A stretch of DNA of 64,000 nucleotides from Bradyrhizobium elkanii WSM2783 (GCF_000472865.1 NZ_AXAP01000025.1:36087-100086), one strand, 5' to 3'. Counted from the first letter of the stretch, positions 37,022 through 47,983 are shown. A program made the numbers and translations. Notes: generated by a model from the letters alone, not told the origin.

Positions 37022-38131
37022 ATGAGCGCCTATATCGCCCGCCGCATTCTCCTGATGGTGCCGACGCTGCTCGGCATCCTCTTCGTGTCCTTTGTGGTCG
37101 TGCAGTTCGCGCCGGGCGGCCCGGTCGAGCGCGTGCTGGCCCAGCTCTCCGGCGCCGATACCGGCGGCTCCTCGCGAGTCTCGGGGTCTTCCGGCGGCGA
37201 TTTTGCCGCGCGCGCGCCGGGCGGCGCTTCGGCGGACACCGTCAACTCGAAGTACCGCGGCGCGCAGGGCCTCGATCCGGCCTTCATCAAGAATCTCGAA
37301 AAGCAGTTCGGCTTCGACAAGCCGGCGCCCGAGCGCTTCCTGCTGATGGTGTGGAACTTCGCTCGCTTCGATTTCGGCAAGAGCTATTTTCGCGACGTCA
37401 GCGTGATCCAGCTGATCAAGGAGAAGCTGCCGGTGTCGATGTCGCTCGGCATCTGGATGACGCTGCTGACCTACCTGATCTCGATTCCGCTTGGCATCCG
37501 CAAGGCCGTGCATGACGGCTCGCGGTTCGACACTTGGACTTCGGCGGTGGTCATCATCGGCTTTGCGATTCCCGGCTTCCTGTTTGCGATCCTGCTGATC
37601 ATCCTGTTCGCCGGCGGCTCGTTCTTCAACCTGTTCCCGCTGCGCGGGCTGACCTCGGACGGCTGGTCGCAGTTCCCCTGGTACTGGAAAATCATCGACT
37701 ATTTCTGGCACATCACGCTGCCCTTGATCTCGATGGCGCTCGGGGCGTTTGCCACCATGACGCTGCTGACCAAGAACTCGTTCCTGGATGAGATCCGCAA
37801 GCAGTATGTCATGACCGCGCGCGCGAAGGGCTGCAGTGAGCGGCAGGTGCTGTACGGCCACATCTTCCGTAATGCGATGCTGATCGTGATCGCGGGCTTT
37901 CCGAGCGCGTTCATCCACGCCTTCTTCTCCGGCTCGCTTTTGATCGAGACCATCTTCTCGCTCGACGGGCTCGGCCTGCTCGGCTTCGAGAGCGTGCTGA
38001 ACCGCGACTATCCTGTCGTGTTCGGCACGCTGTTCATCTTTTCGCTGGTCGGTCTGGTCGTGAACCTGATCTCCGATCTCGCTTACATGTGGATCGATCC
38101 AAGGATCGATTTCGAGGCGAGGGAAGTCTGA
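37022..38131 (+). CDS. yejB: Microcin C/peptide ABC transporter permease YejB
   Basis: First permease subunit of the YejABEF importer, 369 residues, with about six membrane helices and a periplasmic insert rich in Gly and Ser (about residues 42-82) after the first helix. The family start is MSAYIARRILLMVPTLLGIL. The coupling loop is seen around RKQYVMTARAKGCSERQVLYGHIFRNAM. ATG 37022 is 3 bp after yejA2, and the stop overlaps the yejE start by 1 bp (TGATG). Confidence 0.94.
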   Translation: MSAYIARRILLMVPTLLGILFVSFVVVQFAPGGPVERVLAQLSGADTGGSSRVSGSSGGDFAARAPGGASADTVNSKYRGAQGLDPAFIKNLEKQFGFDKPAPERFLLMVWNFARFDFGKSYFRDVSVIQLIKEKLPVSMSLGIWMTLLTYLISIPLGIRKAVHDGSRFDTWTSAVVIIGFAIPGFLFAILLIILFAGGSFFNLFPLRGLTSDGWSQFPWYWKIIDYFWHITLPLISMALGAFATMTLLTKNSFLDEIRKQYVMTARAKGCSERQVLYGHIFRNAMLIVIAGFPSAFIHAFFSGSLLIETIFSLDGLGLLGFESVLNRDYPVVFGTLFIFSLVGLVVNLISDLAYMWIDPRIDFEAREV

Positions 38132-39309
38132 TGACGATGCTTGCGCCACAGCCTGTCGAGACCACCACGCAATCGCCACTCGGCGAAGCGGTGCCGCCGA
38201 GCCGCCATCCCTTCGAGCCGTCACCGCTCAACAAGCGCCGCTGGCAGAACTTCAAGGCCAACCGCCGGGGCTACTGGTCGTTCTGGATCTTCCTCGCGCT
38301 GTTCGTGATCTCGCTGTTCGCCAATTTCATCGCCAATGATCGCCCGCTGATGGTCAAATATGACGGCCGGCTCTATTGGCCGGTGCTCTTCAATTACGCG
38401 GAGACGACGTTCGGCGGCGATTTCGAGACCACGGCGGATTACCGCGATCCCTATTTGCAGAAGCAGATCGCGGCCAAGGGCGGCACCATCATCTGGCCGC
38501 CAATCCGCTATTCCTACGACACCCACAATCTCGATTTGCCGACGCCGGCGCCGTCGAAGCCGACCTGGCTCCTGACCGAAGCGCAGTGCAAGGAGGTGGT
38601 CGAGAGGAAGCAGCTCAGCGGCTGCCGCGACCTCGAATACAACTGGCTTGGCACCGACGACCAGGGCCGCGACGTGGTGGCACGCCTGATCTATGGTTTC
38701 CGGATTTCGGTGCTGTTCGGCCTGACGCTGACCATCCTGTCCTCGATCATCGGCGTCGCCGCCGGCGGCGTGCAGGGCTATTTCGGCGGCTGGATCGATC
38801 TGACGTTCCAGCGCCTGATCGAGGTCTGGACCGCGATCCCCTCGCTCTATCTGCTGCTGATCATCTCGGCGGTGCTGCCACCGGGCTTCTTCATCCTGCT
38901 CGGCATCCTCCTCTTGTTCTCCTGGGTGTCGCTGGTCGGCCTGGTGCGCGCGGAATTTTTGCGCGGGCGCAATTTCGAGTACATCCAGGCGGCGCGCGCG
39001 CTCGGCGTCTCCAATGCGGTGATCATGTTCCGCCACCTGTTGCCGAACGCGATGGTGGCGACCATGACCTTCCTGCCCTTCATCGTCTCGTCCTCGGTGA
39101 TGACGCTGACCGCGCTGGACTTCTTAGGGTTTGGCTTGCCGCCGGGCTCGCCTTCGCTCGGTGAATTGCTGGCGCAGGGCAAGGCCAATGTGCAGGCGCC
39201 GTGGCTCGGCTTCACCGGCTTCTTCTCGGTCGCGATCATGCTCTCGCTGCTGATCTTCATCGGCGAGGCCGCGCGTGACGCCTTCGACCCGCGCAAGACG
39301 TTCAGGTAG
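38131..39309 (+). CDS. yejE: Microcin C/peptide ABC transporter permease YejE
   Basis: Second permease, 392 residues from ATG 38131. A hydrophilic N-terminal stretch (about residues 1-45, ending in PLNKRRWQNFKANRRGYWS) precedes the first helix; a long periplasmic domain (about 75-185) is typical of YejE. The transport coupling motif is near EYIQAARALGVSNAVIMFRHLLPNAM. Translationally coupled to yejB; yejF follows after 10 bp. Confidence 0.94.
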   Translation: MTMLAPQPVETTTQSPLGEAVPPSRHPFEPSPLNKRRWQNFKANRRGYWSFWIFLALFVISLFANFIANDRPLMVKYDGRLYWPVLFNYAETTFGGDFETTADYRDPYLQKQIAAKGGTIIWPPIRYSYDTHNLDLPTPAPSKPTWLLTEAQCKEVVERKQLSGCRDLEYNWLGTDDQGRDVVARLIYGFRISVLFGLTLTILSSIIGVAAGGVQGYFGGWIDLTFQRLIEVWTAIPSLYLLLIISAVLPPGFFILLGILLLFSWVSLVGLVRAEFLRGRNFEYIQAARALGVSNAVIMFRHLLPNAMVATMTFLPFIVSSSVMTLTALDFLGFGLPPGSPSLGELLAQGKANVQAPWLGFTGFFSVAIMLSLLIFIGEAARDAFDPRKTFR

Positions 39310-39319
39310 AGGCCGCATC

Positions 39320-40945
<1,626 letters not shown>

Positions 40946-40994
40946 CTCCATGCTGGCCTGTCTCGAGTCGCGTTGAGGGAGCCGCGGGCTCGGT

Positions 40995-41118
40995 TCACCT
41001 CTCCCCAGCGGGGCGAGGTCGATTTGCGCAAGCAAATCGGGTGAGGGGGCAGGTCCCTCGAGAGAGCGGAGCCCCTCACCCGGCGCTGCGCGCCGACCTC
41101 TCCCAATGGGAGAGGTGA
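40995..41118. repeat. Interspersed repeat family B, copy 2
   Basis: A second copy of the element at 9484-9607, same block order (ACCTCTCCCC, GAGGTCGATTTGCGC, GCAAATCGG, CCCCTCACCCGGCGC, GCCGACCTCTCCC, GGGAGAGGT). It lies between convergent yejF and the NlpC/P60 gene. Confidence 0.85.
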
Positions 41119-41177
41119 AGGAGCGCCATCGTTAGTCCATAACCCGGGGTCCGCCGGTGGGACCTTGAAGCAGCTGT

Positions 41178-41208
41178 CCCGGGTTGCGCTGCGCTCCACC
41201 CGGGCTAC
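41178..41208. repeat. Interspersed repeat family C, copy 2 (short)
   Basis: CCCGGG, then TTGCGCTGCGCTCCA, then CCCGGGCTAC: a short form of the element at 21287-21372. It abuts the stop of the minus-strand NlpC/P60 gene (41212). Confidence 0.75.
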
Positions 41209-41211
41209 GAG

Positions 41212-42054
41212 TTAAAGCCGCTTGATCGCGACCACGTCGCTGCCGGCGGCCTTGATGCGGGCGATGGCTTCCGTGGTGTGCTCGATCACGGTTGCCATGT
41301 GATGCGCATTGGCATGCACGATCGTGGTCGCATCGCGCACGATGGCGACATGGCCCTTCCAGAAGATCAGGTCGCCGCGTTGCAGTTTCTTTGCTTCCGC
41401 CGCGCTCAGCTCGCGCCCGAGGCCTTGCTGCTGCATGTCGCTGTCGCGCGGACAGCCGGTGCCGGCGGCGGTCAGCGCGACCTGCACCAGGCCGGAGCAA
41501 TCGATACCGAGGCTGCTCTTGCCGCCCCAGAGATAGGGCGTGCCGACGAAACGTTCGGCCACGGTGACGAAATCATCCTCGATCCCGTCGATGCTGCCGA
41601 CATGGCGGCGCGGCAGATACCAGCCCTCGCGCGTCACCGCGAACGTGCCGTCCTCGCGCGCGACGTTCAGCCTGGCGCCGAGCGACAGCGTCTCGACCGG
41701 CGGTAGCTTGATCGAGGGACCGGGGAACGCAAAAGTCCGCAGCGCCGTCACCTTGTGGGTCGGCGCGGCGGAAGGTTTTGCCAGTGCGGCGTCGGGCAGC
41801 CAGCCGACATAGCCGTCGCTGCCAAGCTGGCCCCAGGCGAATCCCTCGCTGTTGCGGTCATAGATGGTGACGCGCTCGCCCTTCAGAGCCTGCGTCAGCA
41901 GCGTAGCGTCGGAGCGGGGGCCGTCGCGGAGCGGTGCGAGAGCGTGCGCGATCTCGAACTCCTCGCCCGCAACGAAGCGCTCAGCGCGCACCTTGCCTTC
42001 GAGATATTTGGCTGCGATGTCGCCGCGGGAAGGTGTCAGGCGCGGATCATCCAT
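41212..42054 (-). CDS. NlpC/P60 family cysteine peptidase (C40)
   Basis: A 280-residue peptidoglycan-type hydrolase. Bacterial SH3-like domains fill about residues 25-140; the NlpC/P60 domain (about 150-275) has the catalytic Cys in LGIDCSGLVQ, and a His in the GDLIFWKGHVAIV segment. No signal peptide is visible, so it may act on recycled muropeptides in the cytoplasm or be exported by other means. Its start overlaps the end of the M17 aminopeptidase by 8 bp, so they form an operon, pointing to shared peptide or muropeptide processing. Confidence 0.92.
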   Translation of the reverse strand: MDDPRLTPSRGDIAAKYLEGKVRAERFVAGEEFEIAHALAPLRDGPRSDATLLTQALKGERVTIYDRNSEGFAWGQLGSDGYVGWLPDAALAKPSAAPTHKVTALRTFAFPGPSIKLPPVETLSLGARLNVAREDGTFAVTREGWYLPRRHVGSIDGIEDDFVTVAERFVGTPYLWGGKSSLGIDCSGLVQVALTAAGTGCPRDSDMQQQGLGRELSAAEAKKLQRGDLIFWKGHVAIVRDATTIVHANAHHMATVIEHTTEAIARIKAAGSDVVAIKRL

Positions 42055-43429
42055 AGCGCTGGCTCAACAGTTTGTAGATCGCGCGCGCCGCCTGGCATTC
42101 GCCGCCCTCGGGCCGCGCCGGTTTCGCGCTGGGAGTCCAGCCGTAGATATCGACATGCAGCCAGCGTTTGGCGTGCTCGACGAAGCGCTGCAGGAACAGC
42201 GCGCACGTGATCGAACCGGCGAAGGTGCCCGACGGCGCGTTGGTGATGTCGGCGGTCTTCGAATCCAGCCAGGCATCGTAGGCAGGCCATAGCGGCATGC
42301 GCCATAATGGATCATGCTCCGCTCTCGCATGCGCCGCCACCTCCGCGGCCAGCGTATCGTCCTGCGTATAGAATGGCGGCAGGTCCGGCCCCAACGCCAC
42401 GCGCGCGGCGCCGGTCAGCGTACCCAAATCGATCAGGAGATCCGGCTTCTCCTCATCGGCGAGCGCCAGCGCGTCGGCAAGCACCAGCCGTCCCTCGGCG
42501 TCGGTGTTGCCGATCTCAACCGTCAGCCCCTTGCGCGAGGTGAAGATGTCGAGCGGGCGGAAGGCGTTGCCCGCGACCGCATTCTCGACCGCGGGGATCA
42601 GCACGCGCAGCCGTATCTTGAGCTTCGCATCCATCACCATCTGTGCCAGCGCCAGCACATTGGCGGCGCCGCCCATGTCCTTCTTCATGATGAGCATGCC
42701 GCTCGATGGTTTCAGATCGAGCCCGCCGGTGTCGAAGCAGACGCCCTTGCCGACCAGCGTCACCTTGGGGTGATCGGGGTTGCCCCAGGTGAAATCGATC
42801 AGCCGCGGCGCGCGGTTCGACGCCATGCCGACGGCGTGGATCAGCGGAAAATTCTGTCGCACCAGCTCGTCGCCGATGATGCAGTTGAAAGTGGCGCCGA
42901 ACCGCGCCGCGACCTGCTCCGCCGCCTGCGCCAGCTCTTGCGGCCCCATGTCGTTCGAGGGCGTGTTGATGAGGTCGCGCGCCAGGCATGCGGCCTCCAC
43001 CATGCGCGCCAGGTCTGCCGCGTCGACGCCATCCGGCGGCACCAGCTGCACATCGGGCGCTTCCGCCTTGCGATAGCGGCCGAAACGGTAGCTGCCGAGC
43101 GCAAAGGCGAGTGCGGCGAGCCGCGTATCGTGCGGCGCATTGGCGAAGCGGTAGAGGCCTGATGGCAGCAATCCGGGCAGGCTGCCCGGCCGGAATGGAT
43201 CGCGCGACCGGCTTGCCTCATCCTCAAGTCCGAACAGCACCTGTGCGAGCGAACCGTCGGGCGCCGGAAGCGCGAGATATTTGCCGGGCCTGGCCGCAAA
43301 GCCATTGGCCTGCGCGAACTGCCGCGCATGCGCGGGAAGCGTCTCGCGGATCTGCTCCCAGTTCGATTTGGTGACGAAGGTGATGGGAATGGCGTTCGAC
43401 ACGGATGCAGTTTCGAAGATGGATGGCAT
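42047..43429 (-). CDS. M17 leucyl aminopeptidase family protein
   Basis: A 460-residue cytosolic metallo-aminopeptidase. The C-terminal catalytic domain (about residues 165-455) holds the zinc/manganese ligands in VGKGVCFDTGGLDLKPSSGM, the KKDMGGAANVL segment and NTDAEGRLVLADAL. It resembles PepB-like short M17 enzymes more than the 500-residue PepA. The N-terminal domain is divergent. Coupled to the NlpC/P60 gene by overlap. Confidence 0.92.
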   Translation of the reverse strand: MPSIFETASVSNAIPITFVTKSNWEQIRETLPAHARQFAQANGFAARPGKYLALPAPDGSLAQVLFGLEDEASRSRDPFRPGSLPGLLPSGLYRFANAPHDTRLAALAFALGSYRFGRYRKAEAPDVQLVPPDGVDAADLARMVEAACLARDLINTPSNDMGPQELAQAAEQVAARFGATFNCIIGDELVRQNFPLIHAVGMASNRAPRLIDFTWGNPDHPKVTLVGKGVCFDTGGLDLKPSSGMLIMKKDMGGAANVLALAQMVMDAKLKIRLRVLIPAVENAVAGNAFRPLDIFTSRKGLTVEIGNTDAEGRLVLADALALADEEKPDLLIDLGTLTGAARVALGPDLPPFYTQDDTLAAEVAAHARAEHDPLWRMPLWPAYDAWLDSKTADITNAPSGTFAGSITCALFLQRFVEHAKRWLHVDIYGWTPSAKPARPEGGECQAARAIYKLLSQRYG

Positions 43430-43558
43430 GCGACTCTCATCAATGGCAGGGGCGCAAACGGCAGGGGCGCTGCCTAATTAACCAGACGTTAGGGTTAACA
43501 GTCTATTGCTGGTGCATTCGGCTCGTTCTTTTCGCGCGAAATTGTGAGTTAAAGCGCC

Positions 43559-44368
43559 ATGCGTCGACAGTCCAGTCTTGCCCGCGCGCTCGCGTCGGCT
43601 GCCCTTTCGGCGCTGCTGGCGGCAAGTCTTGGCGGCTGCCAGACGCTCTCCGACGTCGCGGGCTCCCTGACCACACGGACGAGGACTGCCGCAGCCGCGC
43701 CGGATGACCCGCGCCGCGCCGTCGAATTCTATGGCGAGCGCTATCGCGCCAATCCGAAGGATGTCGAAGCCGCGATCGGTTACAGTCAGGCGCTGCGTAC
43801 GACCGGACAGCGGGCGCAGGCGGTCGCGATGCTGGAACAGGCCACCATCGCCAATCCCGGCAACCGGCCACTGCTCGCAGCCTACGGCCGGGCGCTTGCC
43901 GACAACGGCAATGCGCAGGCGGCGTTCGACGTGCTGAGCCGCGCGCACTCACCCGACAATCCCGATTGGCGCATCCTGTCGGTGCAGGGAACCACGCTCG
44001 ACAGGCTTGGCCGGCATGACGAGGCGCGCCGCTATTATGCGAGCGCGCTGCGCCTCGCGCCGGACGAGCCGTCCGTGCTGTCCAATCTCGGCCTGTCATA
44101 CATGCTGAGCCGCGACCTGCCCAAGGCGGAAGAGAATCTGCGCCGTGCCTATGCCAGCAGCCGGGCCGACAGCCGGGTGCGGCAGAACTTTGCCCTGGTG
44201 GTCGGCTTGCAGGGCCGGTTCGCGGAAGCCGAGAATATCGTCAAGGCCGACCTGCCGGCGGACGAAGCCGCCGCCAATGTCGCCTACCTCCGCGACATGC
44301 TGAAGGGCCGGGACAATCCGCGAACCGCAGCGGCGAAACCGGTGCCGATCGTCGCGCGCGACGACTGA
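43559..44368 (+). CDS. tadD: TPR lipoprotein of the Tad pilus locus (TadD-like)
   Basis: A 269-residue lipoprotein: signal peptide with lipobox LGGC (Cys near residue 28), followed by about five tetratricopeptide repeats (about 55-240; for example GYSQALRTTGQRAQAVAMLEQA and NLGLSYMLSRDLPKAEENLRRA blocks). TadD proteins assist secretin assembly in Flp pilus systems. It is transcribed toward the tadC end of the minus-strand cluster and separated from it by repeat A, so it has its own promoter. Confidence 0.85.
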   Translation: MRRQSSLARALASAALSALLAASLGGCQTLSDVAGSLTTRTRTAAAAPDDPRRAVEFYGERYRANPKDVEAAIGYSQALRTTGQRAQAVAMLEQATIANPGNRPLLAAYGRALADNGNAQAAFDVLSRAHSPDNPDWRILSVQGTTLDRLGRHDEARRYYASALRLAPDEPSVLSNLGLSYMLSRDLPKAEENLRRAYASSRADSRVRQNFALVVGLQGRFAEAENIVKADLPADEAAANVAYLRDMLKGRDNPRTAAAKPVPIVARDD

Positions 44369-44400
44369 TCCGTCTCCGGCGTTCCAGCTCCAGTTCTCTC

Positions 44401-44504
44401 GAGCATTTTCGGTTCTGATTGAATCAGAACCGAAGCTCTAGATTCTTTTTTTGACGCGTTTTCTTCACGCGAACCGGTATCCACTTCTTCGCTCGAAAAT
44501 GCTC
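44401..44504. repeat. Interspersed repeat family A, copy 3 (complete)
   Basis: The most complete copy, 104 bp, with exact inverted ends GAGCATTTTC (44401-44410) and GAAAATGCTC (44495-44504). Inside, TTCGGTTCTGATTGAATCAG is itself near-palindromic, and TTCTTCACGCGAACCGGT is shared with the other copies. Located between convergent tadD and tadC. Confidence 0.9.
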
Positions 44505-44527
44505 TCGCGGGGACGCGCGCAACCGGT

Positions 44528-45502
44528 TCAGTGCAACTCGGTGATCCTGATGTAGCTCGGTCCGAGAATGACGATGAAGAGGCAGGGCAGGAAGAACAGG
44601 ATCATCGGTACCGTCAGTTTCGGCGGCAGCGCGGCAGCTTTCTTCTCGGCCTCCGACATGCGCATATCGCGATTTTCCTGCGCCATCACGCGCAGGCTCT
44701 GGCCGAGCGGCGTGCCGTAGCGCTCGGACTGCTGCAGCGCCAGGCAGACCGACTTCACGCTCTCGAGCCCGGTGCGGGCGGCGAGGTTTTCATAGGCCGT
44801 CTTGCGGTCCTGCAGGTAGGAGAGCTCCGCCGTGGTGAGCGTGAACTCTTCGGACAGCGCGACCGATTGCCCGACGATCTCGGTTGCGACTCTCCTGAAA
44901 GCGACCTCGACCGACATGCCGGACTCGACGCAGATCAAGAGCAGGTCGAGAGCATCGGGGAAAGCGCGCCTGATCGAAAGCTGACGCTTGGTGATGGCGT
45001 TCTTCAGGAACAGCATGGGCGCCTGCAATCCGAGATACGCCGCGCCGAGGCAGATGCCGATATTCATCAGCATCGAGCCCTCCAGTTTCGCAATCACGAA
45101 AACATACAGTACGGCGCCGACCAGCATGGCGATCGGCGTCAGGGCACGGAAGAACAGAAAGGTGATGTAGGGTGCGTTGCCGCGATAGCCGGCCATAATG
45201 AGCTTGTCGCGAGCGCTCTCCTGCGCCACCCATTTGCTTAGGTTGAGGTCTTCCACGACCTTGGAGACGAATTGCCTCGGCGCCTGCCGCAGCGACGCTT
45301 TCTCCGATTTGGCCATCCGCTCGCGTTCGCGCTGGCGGATGCGCTCGCGTTCGCTCGCCACCGCCTTCATCCGCTTCTGCAGGTTCTCGCCGGCGAACAA
45401 CGGCATGATCAGCGAGTAGCAGGTTGCGCTCACGGCGATCGCCGCAAGCAGCATGGTCATGAACCTGACGTCGTGGAGCTTGCTGGCCAGAAGATCAATC
45501 AT
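44528..45502 (-). CDS. tadC: Type II secretion system F family protein TadC
   Basis: Second inner-membrane platform protein of the Flp pilus machine, 324 residues: N-terminal helix (about residues 15-35), a pair of helices near 130-165, a soluble T2SSF domain (about 175-295; FPDALDLLLICVESGMSVEVAFRRVATEI, ERYGTPLGQSLRVMAQENR) and a C-terminal helix. Last gene of the long minus-strand cluster, 10 bp after tadB. Confidence 0.93.
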   Translation of the reverse strand: MIDLLASKLHDVRFMTMLLAAIAVSATCYSLIMPLFAGENLQKRMKAVASERERIRQRERERMAKSEKASLRQAPRQFVSKVVEDLNLSKWVAQESARDKLIMAGYRGNAPYITFLFFRALTPIAMLVGAVLYVFVIAKLEGSMLMNIGICLGAAYLGLQAPMLFLKNAITKRQLSIRRAFPDALDLLLICVESGMSVEVAFRRVATEIVGQSVALSEEFTLTTAELSYLQDRKTAYENLAARTGLESVKSVCLALQQSERYGTPLGQSLRVMAQENRDMRMSEAEKKAAALPPKLTVPMILFFLPCLFIVILGPSYIRITELH

Positions 45503-45512
45503 GCTTCACCCA

Positions 45513-46493
45513 TCAGAAATCGAAATTAATCATCTTCTTCATCACGAAGACGCCGATGCTCATCCAGAGCACGCAGGCGACCAGCATCAGTTGGCCGGTC
45601 GGATGGGTCCACAGCAGGGAGATGTAATCGGGTGCTGTGATATAGACGAGCGTCATGACGGTCGGGGGCAGTGCGCCGATGATGCTTGCGGAAGCCTTGG
45701 CTTCCATCGACATCGCCTTGATCTTCTCTTTCATCTTCTTGCGGTCGCGCAGCACGCGGGAGAGGTTGCCAAGCGCTTCCGAGAGATTGCCGCCGGATTT
45801 TTGCTGGATCGAGACCACGATGCCGAAGAAGTTCGCTTCCGGCAGCGGCATGCTCTCGTAAAGGCGGGCGCAGGCATCGCCGAGCGGCATGCCGATGGTC
45901 TGTGTCTCGATGATCGCCTTGAACTCGCTCTTGAGCGGTTCAGGCGAGTCGCTGGCGACCACCTTGAGCGATTCAAACAACGGCAGGCCGGCCTTGATGC
46001 CGCGCACGATCACGTCGACGGCGTCGGGGAGCGCCTTGAGGAACGCTGCCTCACGGCGCTTTTTCAGGTAACCGAGCAGCCAGCGCGGCAGTCCGAAGCC
46101 GGCGGCGAAGGCAATGCCTACTGCGCCGAGCAGTCCGCCGCCGATCACGTAGGAGAGCGCAAAGCCGATCGCTGCAAGGACGGCGGAAATGATCCAGTAC
46201 TTCTGAGGCGTCCAGTCGAGGCCGGCCTGGGTCAGGCGCTTGCTCAGCGGAAGCTTCGCCTCCTTCTGCCGTCGCGCGTCGAGCTCGCGCAAGGTCCCTT
46301 CGACCTGCTCGCGGCGCGAACGCTGGGTTCGTTCGGCCTGCCGAACGGTTGCGGGTTCGGAGCGGCCAATGGAGGCGCGGCGCGCTTCCGCCTGCTTCTC
46401 CCCCGACAGCAAAGGATAGAGGAAGACCCAGCCGAGGCCGCCGACGGCGGTTGCCGCGAGGAAGGCGAGGGCAAGCGATTGCAGGTTCATCAT
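45513..46493 (-). CDS. tadB: Type II secretion system F family protein TadB
   Basis: First platform protein, 326 residues: N-terminal helix (about residues 4-25), a basic linker (about 35-80), paired helices near 105-145, T2SSF domain (about 155-280; FLKALPDAVDVIVRGIKAGLPLFE, QQKSGGNLSEALGNLSRVLRDRKKMK) and C-terminal helices. It is expected to contact the CpaF ATPase. 8 bp after cpaF. Confidence 0.93.
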   Translation of the reverse strand: MMNLQSLALAFLAATAVGGLGWVFLYPLLSGEKQAEARRASIGRSEPATVRQAERTQRSRREQVEGTLRELDARRQKEAKLPLSKRLTQAGLDWTPQKYWIISAVLAAIGFALSYVIGGGLLGAVGIAFAAGFGLPRWLLGYLKKRREAAFLKALPDAVDVIVRGIKAGLPLFESLKVVASDSPEPLKSEFKAIIETQTIGMPLGDACARLYESMPLPEANFFGIVVSIQQKSGGNLSEALGNLSRVLRDRKKMKEKIKAMSMEAKASASIIGALPPTVMTLVYITAPDYISLLWTHPTGQLMLVACVLWMSIGVFVMKKMINFDF

Positions 46494-46501
46494 CGGCTTC
46501 C

Positions 46502-47965
46502 TTATGCCGGCGGCGGCGCTTCGGCGGCGTCGAGCGCGGCGGCCAGGCGATTCTCCTCGTTGTAGTAGCGGGCGCGCTCCCAGAATTTCGGCCGGCCGAT
46601 GCCGGTCGAACGATGCCGGCCGATGATCTTGCCGTTGGCGTCTTCGCCGACGATGTCATACAGGAAGACGTCCTGCGTGATGATGGTGTCGCCTTCCATG
46701 CCCATCACCTCGGTGATGTGGGTGATGCGGCGGGAGCCGTCGCGCAGGCGCGCCGCCTGGATGATGACGTCGATCGAGGCGCAGATCATCTCGCGGATGG
46801 TGCGCGAGGGCAGCGCGAAGCCACCCATCGTGATCATGGATTCGCAGCGCGACAGCGCCTCGCGCGGGTTGTTGGCGTGCAGCGTGCCCATCGAGCCGTC
46901 GTGGCCGGTGTTCATCGCCTGCAACAGGTCGAACGCCTCCGGTCCGCGGACCTCGCCGACGATGATGCGCTCGGGGCGCATACGCAGGCAGTTGCGGACC
47001 AGTTCGCGCATCGTGACCTGGCCTTCGCCTTCGATGTTGGGCGGCCGGGTCTCCAGCCGGACCACGTGCGGCTGCTGCAGTTGCAGCTCGGCGGCGTCCT
47101 CGCAGGTGATGATGCGCTCGTCGTGCTCGATATAGTTGGTCAGGCAGTTCAGCAGGGTGGTCTTGCCCGAGCCGGTGCCGCCGGAAATCAAGACGTTGCA
47201 GCGGACGCGGCCGATGATCTGCAGGATGCTTGCGCCTTCCGGCGTGATCGCGCCGAACTTGACGAGCTGCTCCAGCGTCAGCTTGTCCTTCTTGAACTTA
47301 CGAATGGTGAGCGCGGGCCCGTCGATCGCGAGCGGCGGCACGATGGCGTTGACGCGCGAACCGTCGGCGAGGCGCGCGTCGCAGATCGGCGAGGATTCGT
47401 CGACGCGGCGGCCGACCTGGCTGACGATGCGCTGGCAGATGTTGAGGAGCTGCTGGTTGTCACGGAAGCGGATGCCGGTGCGCTGGATCTTGCCGCCGAC
47501 CTCGATGTAAACCGTGCCGGCGCCGTTGACCATGATGTCGGCGATGTCGTCGCGCGACAACAGCGGCTCGAGCGGACCGTAGCCGAGCACGTCGTTGCAG
47601 ATGTCGTCGAGCAGGTCCTCCTGCTCGGCGATCGACATCACGATGTTCTTGATCGCGATGATCTCGTTGACGATGTCGCGAATTTCCTCGCGCGCGGAAT
47701 CGCCGTCGAGCTTGGCGAGCTGGGCGAGATCGATCGCCTCGATCAGCGCGCCGAAGATGGTGGCCTTGACCTGGTAGTAAGTGTCGGACCGACGCGTGTC
47801 GACGGTCGGCGCCGGCGGCGGCTTGGGCGGGGCGATCGGGGGCGAAGGCATGGTCGGAGGCGCCATCTCGCGCGCCGGCGTGGCTGCGGCCGAAGGTTCC
47901 GGCGCGTGAGCAGCGGGCCTCAGTGCCCGCACTTCACTGTCATTTGCGCTACGCTTACCAAACAC
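46502..47965 (-). CDS. cpaF: Flp pilus assembly ATPase CpaF/TadA
   Basis: The cytoplasmic secretion/assembly ATPase that powers pilus extension (and likely retraction), 487 residues. A Pro/Ala-rich N-terminus (about residues 1-55) precedes the GSPII_E domain. Walker A is GGTGSGKTTLLN; the Walker B region reads RPERIIVGEVRGPEAFDLLQAMNTGHDGSMGTLHAN, including the His box. GTG start 47965. It lies 18 bp after cpaE. Confidence 0.95.
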   Translation of the reverse strand: MFGKRSANDSEVRALRPAAHAPEPSAAATPAREMAPPTMPSPPIAPPKPPPAPTVDTRRSDTYYQVKATIFGALIEAIDLAQLAKLDGDSAREEIRDIVNEIIAIKNIVMSIAEQEDLLDDICNDVLGYGPLEPLLSRDDIADIMVNGAGTVYIEVGGKIQRTGIRFRDNQQLLNICQRIVSQVGRRVDESSPICDARLADGSRVNAIVPPLAIDGPALTIRKFKKDKLTLEQLVKFGAITPEGASILQIIGRVRCNVLISGGTGSGKTTLLNCLTNYIEHDERIITCEDAAELQLQQPHVVRLETRPPNIEGEGQVTMRELVRNCLRMRPERIIVGEVRGPEAFDLLQAMNTGHDGSMGTLHANNPREALSRCESMITMGGFALPSRTIREMICASIDVIIQAARLRDGSRRITHITEVMGMEGDTIITQDVFLYDIVGEDANGKIIGRHRSTGIGRPKFWERARYYNEENRLAAALDAAEAPPPA

Positions 47966-47983
47966 GACTCTACTCCAGAGCGG

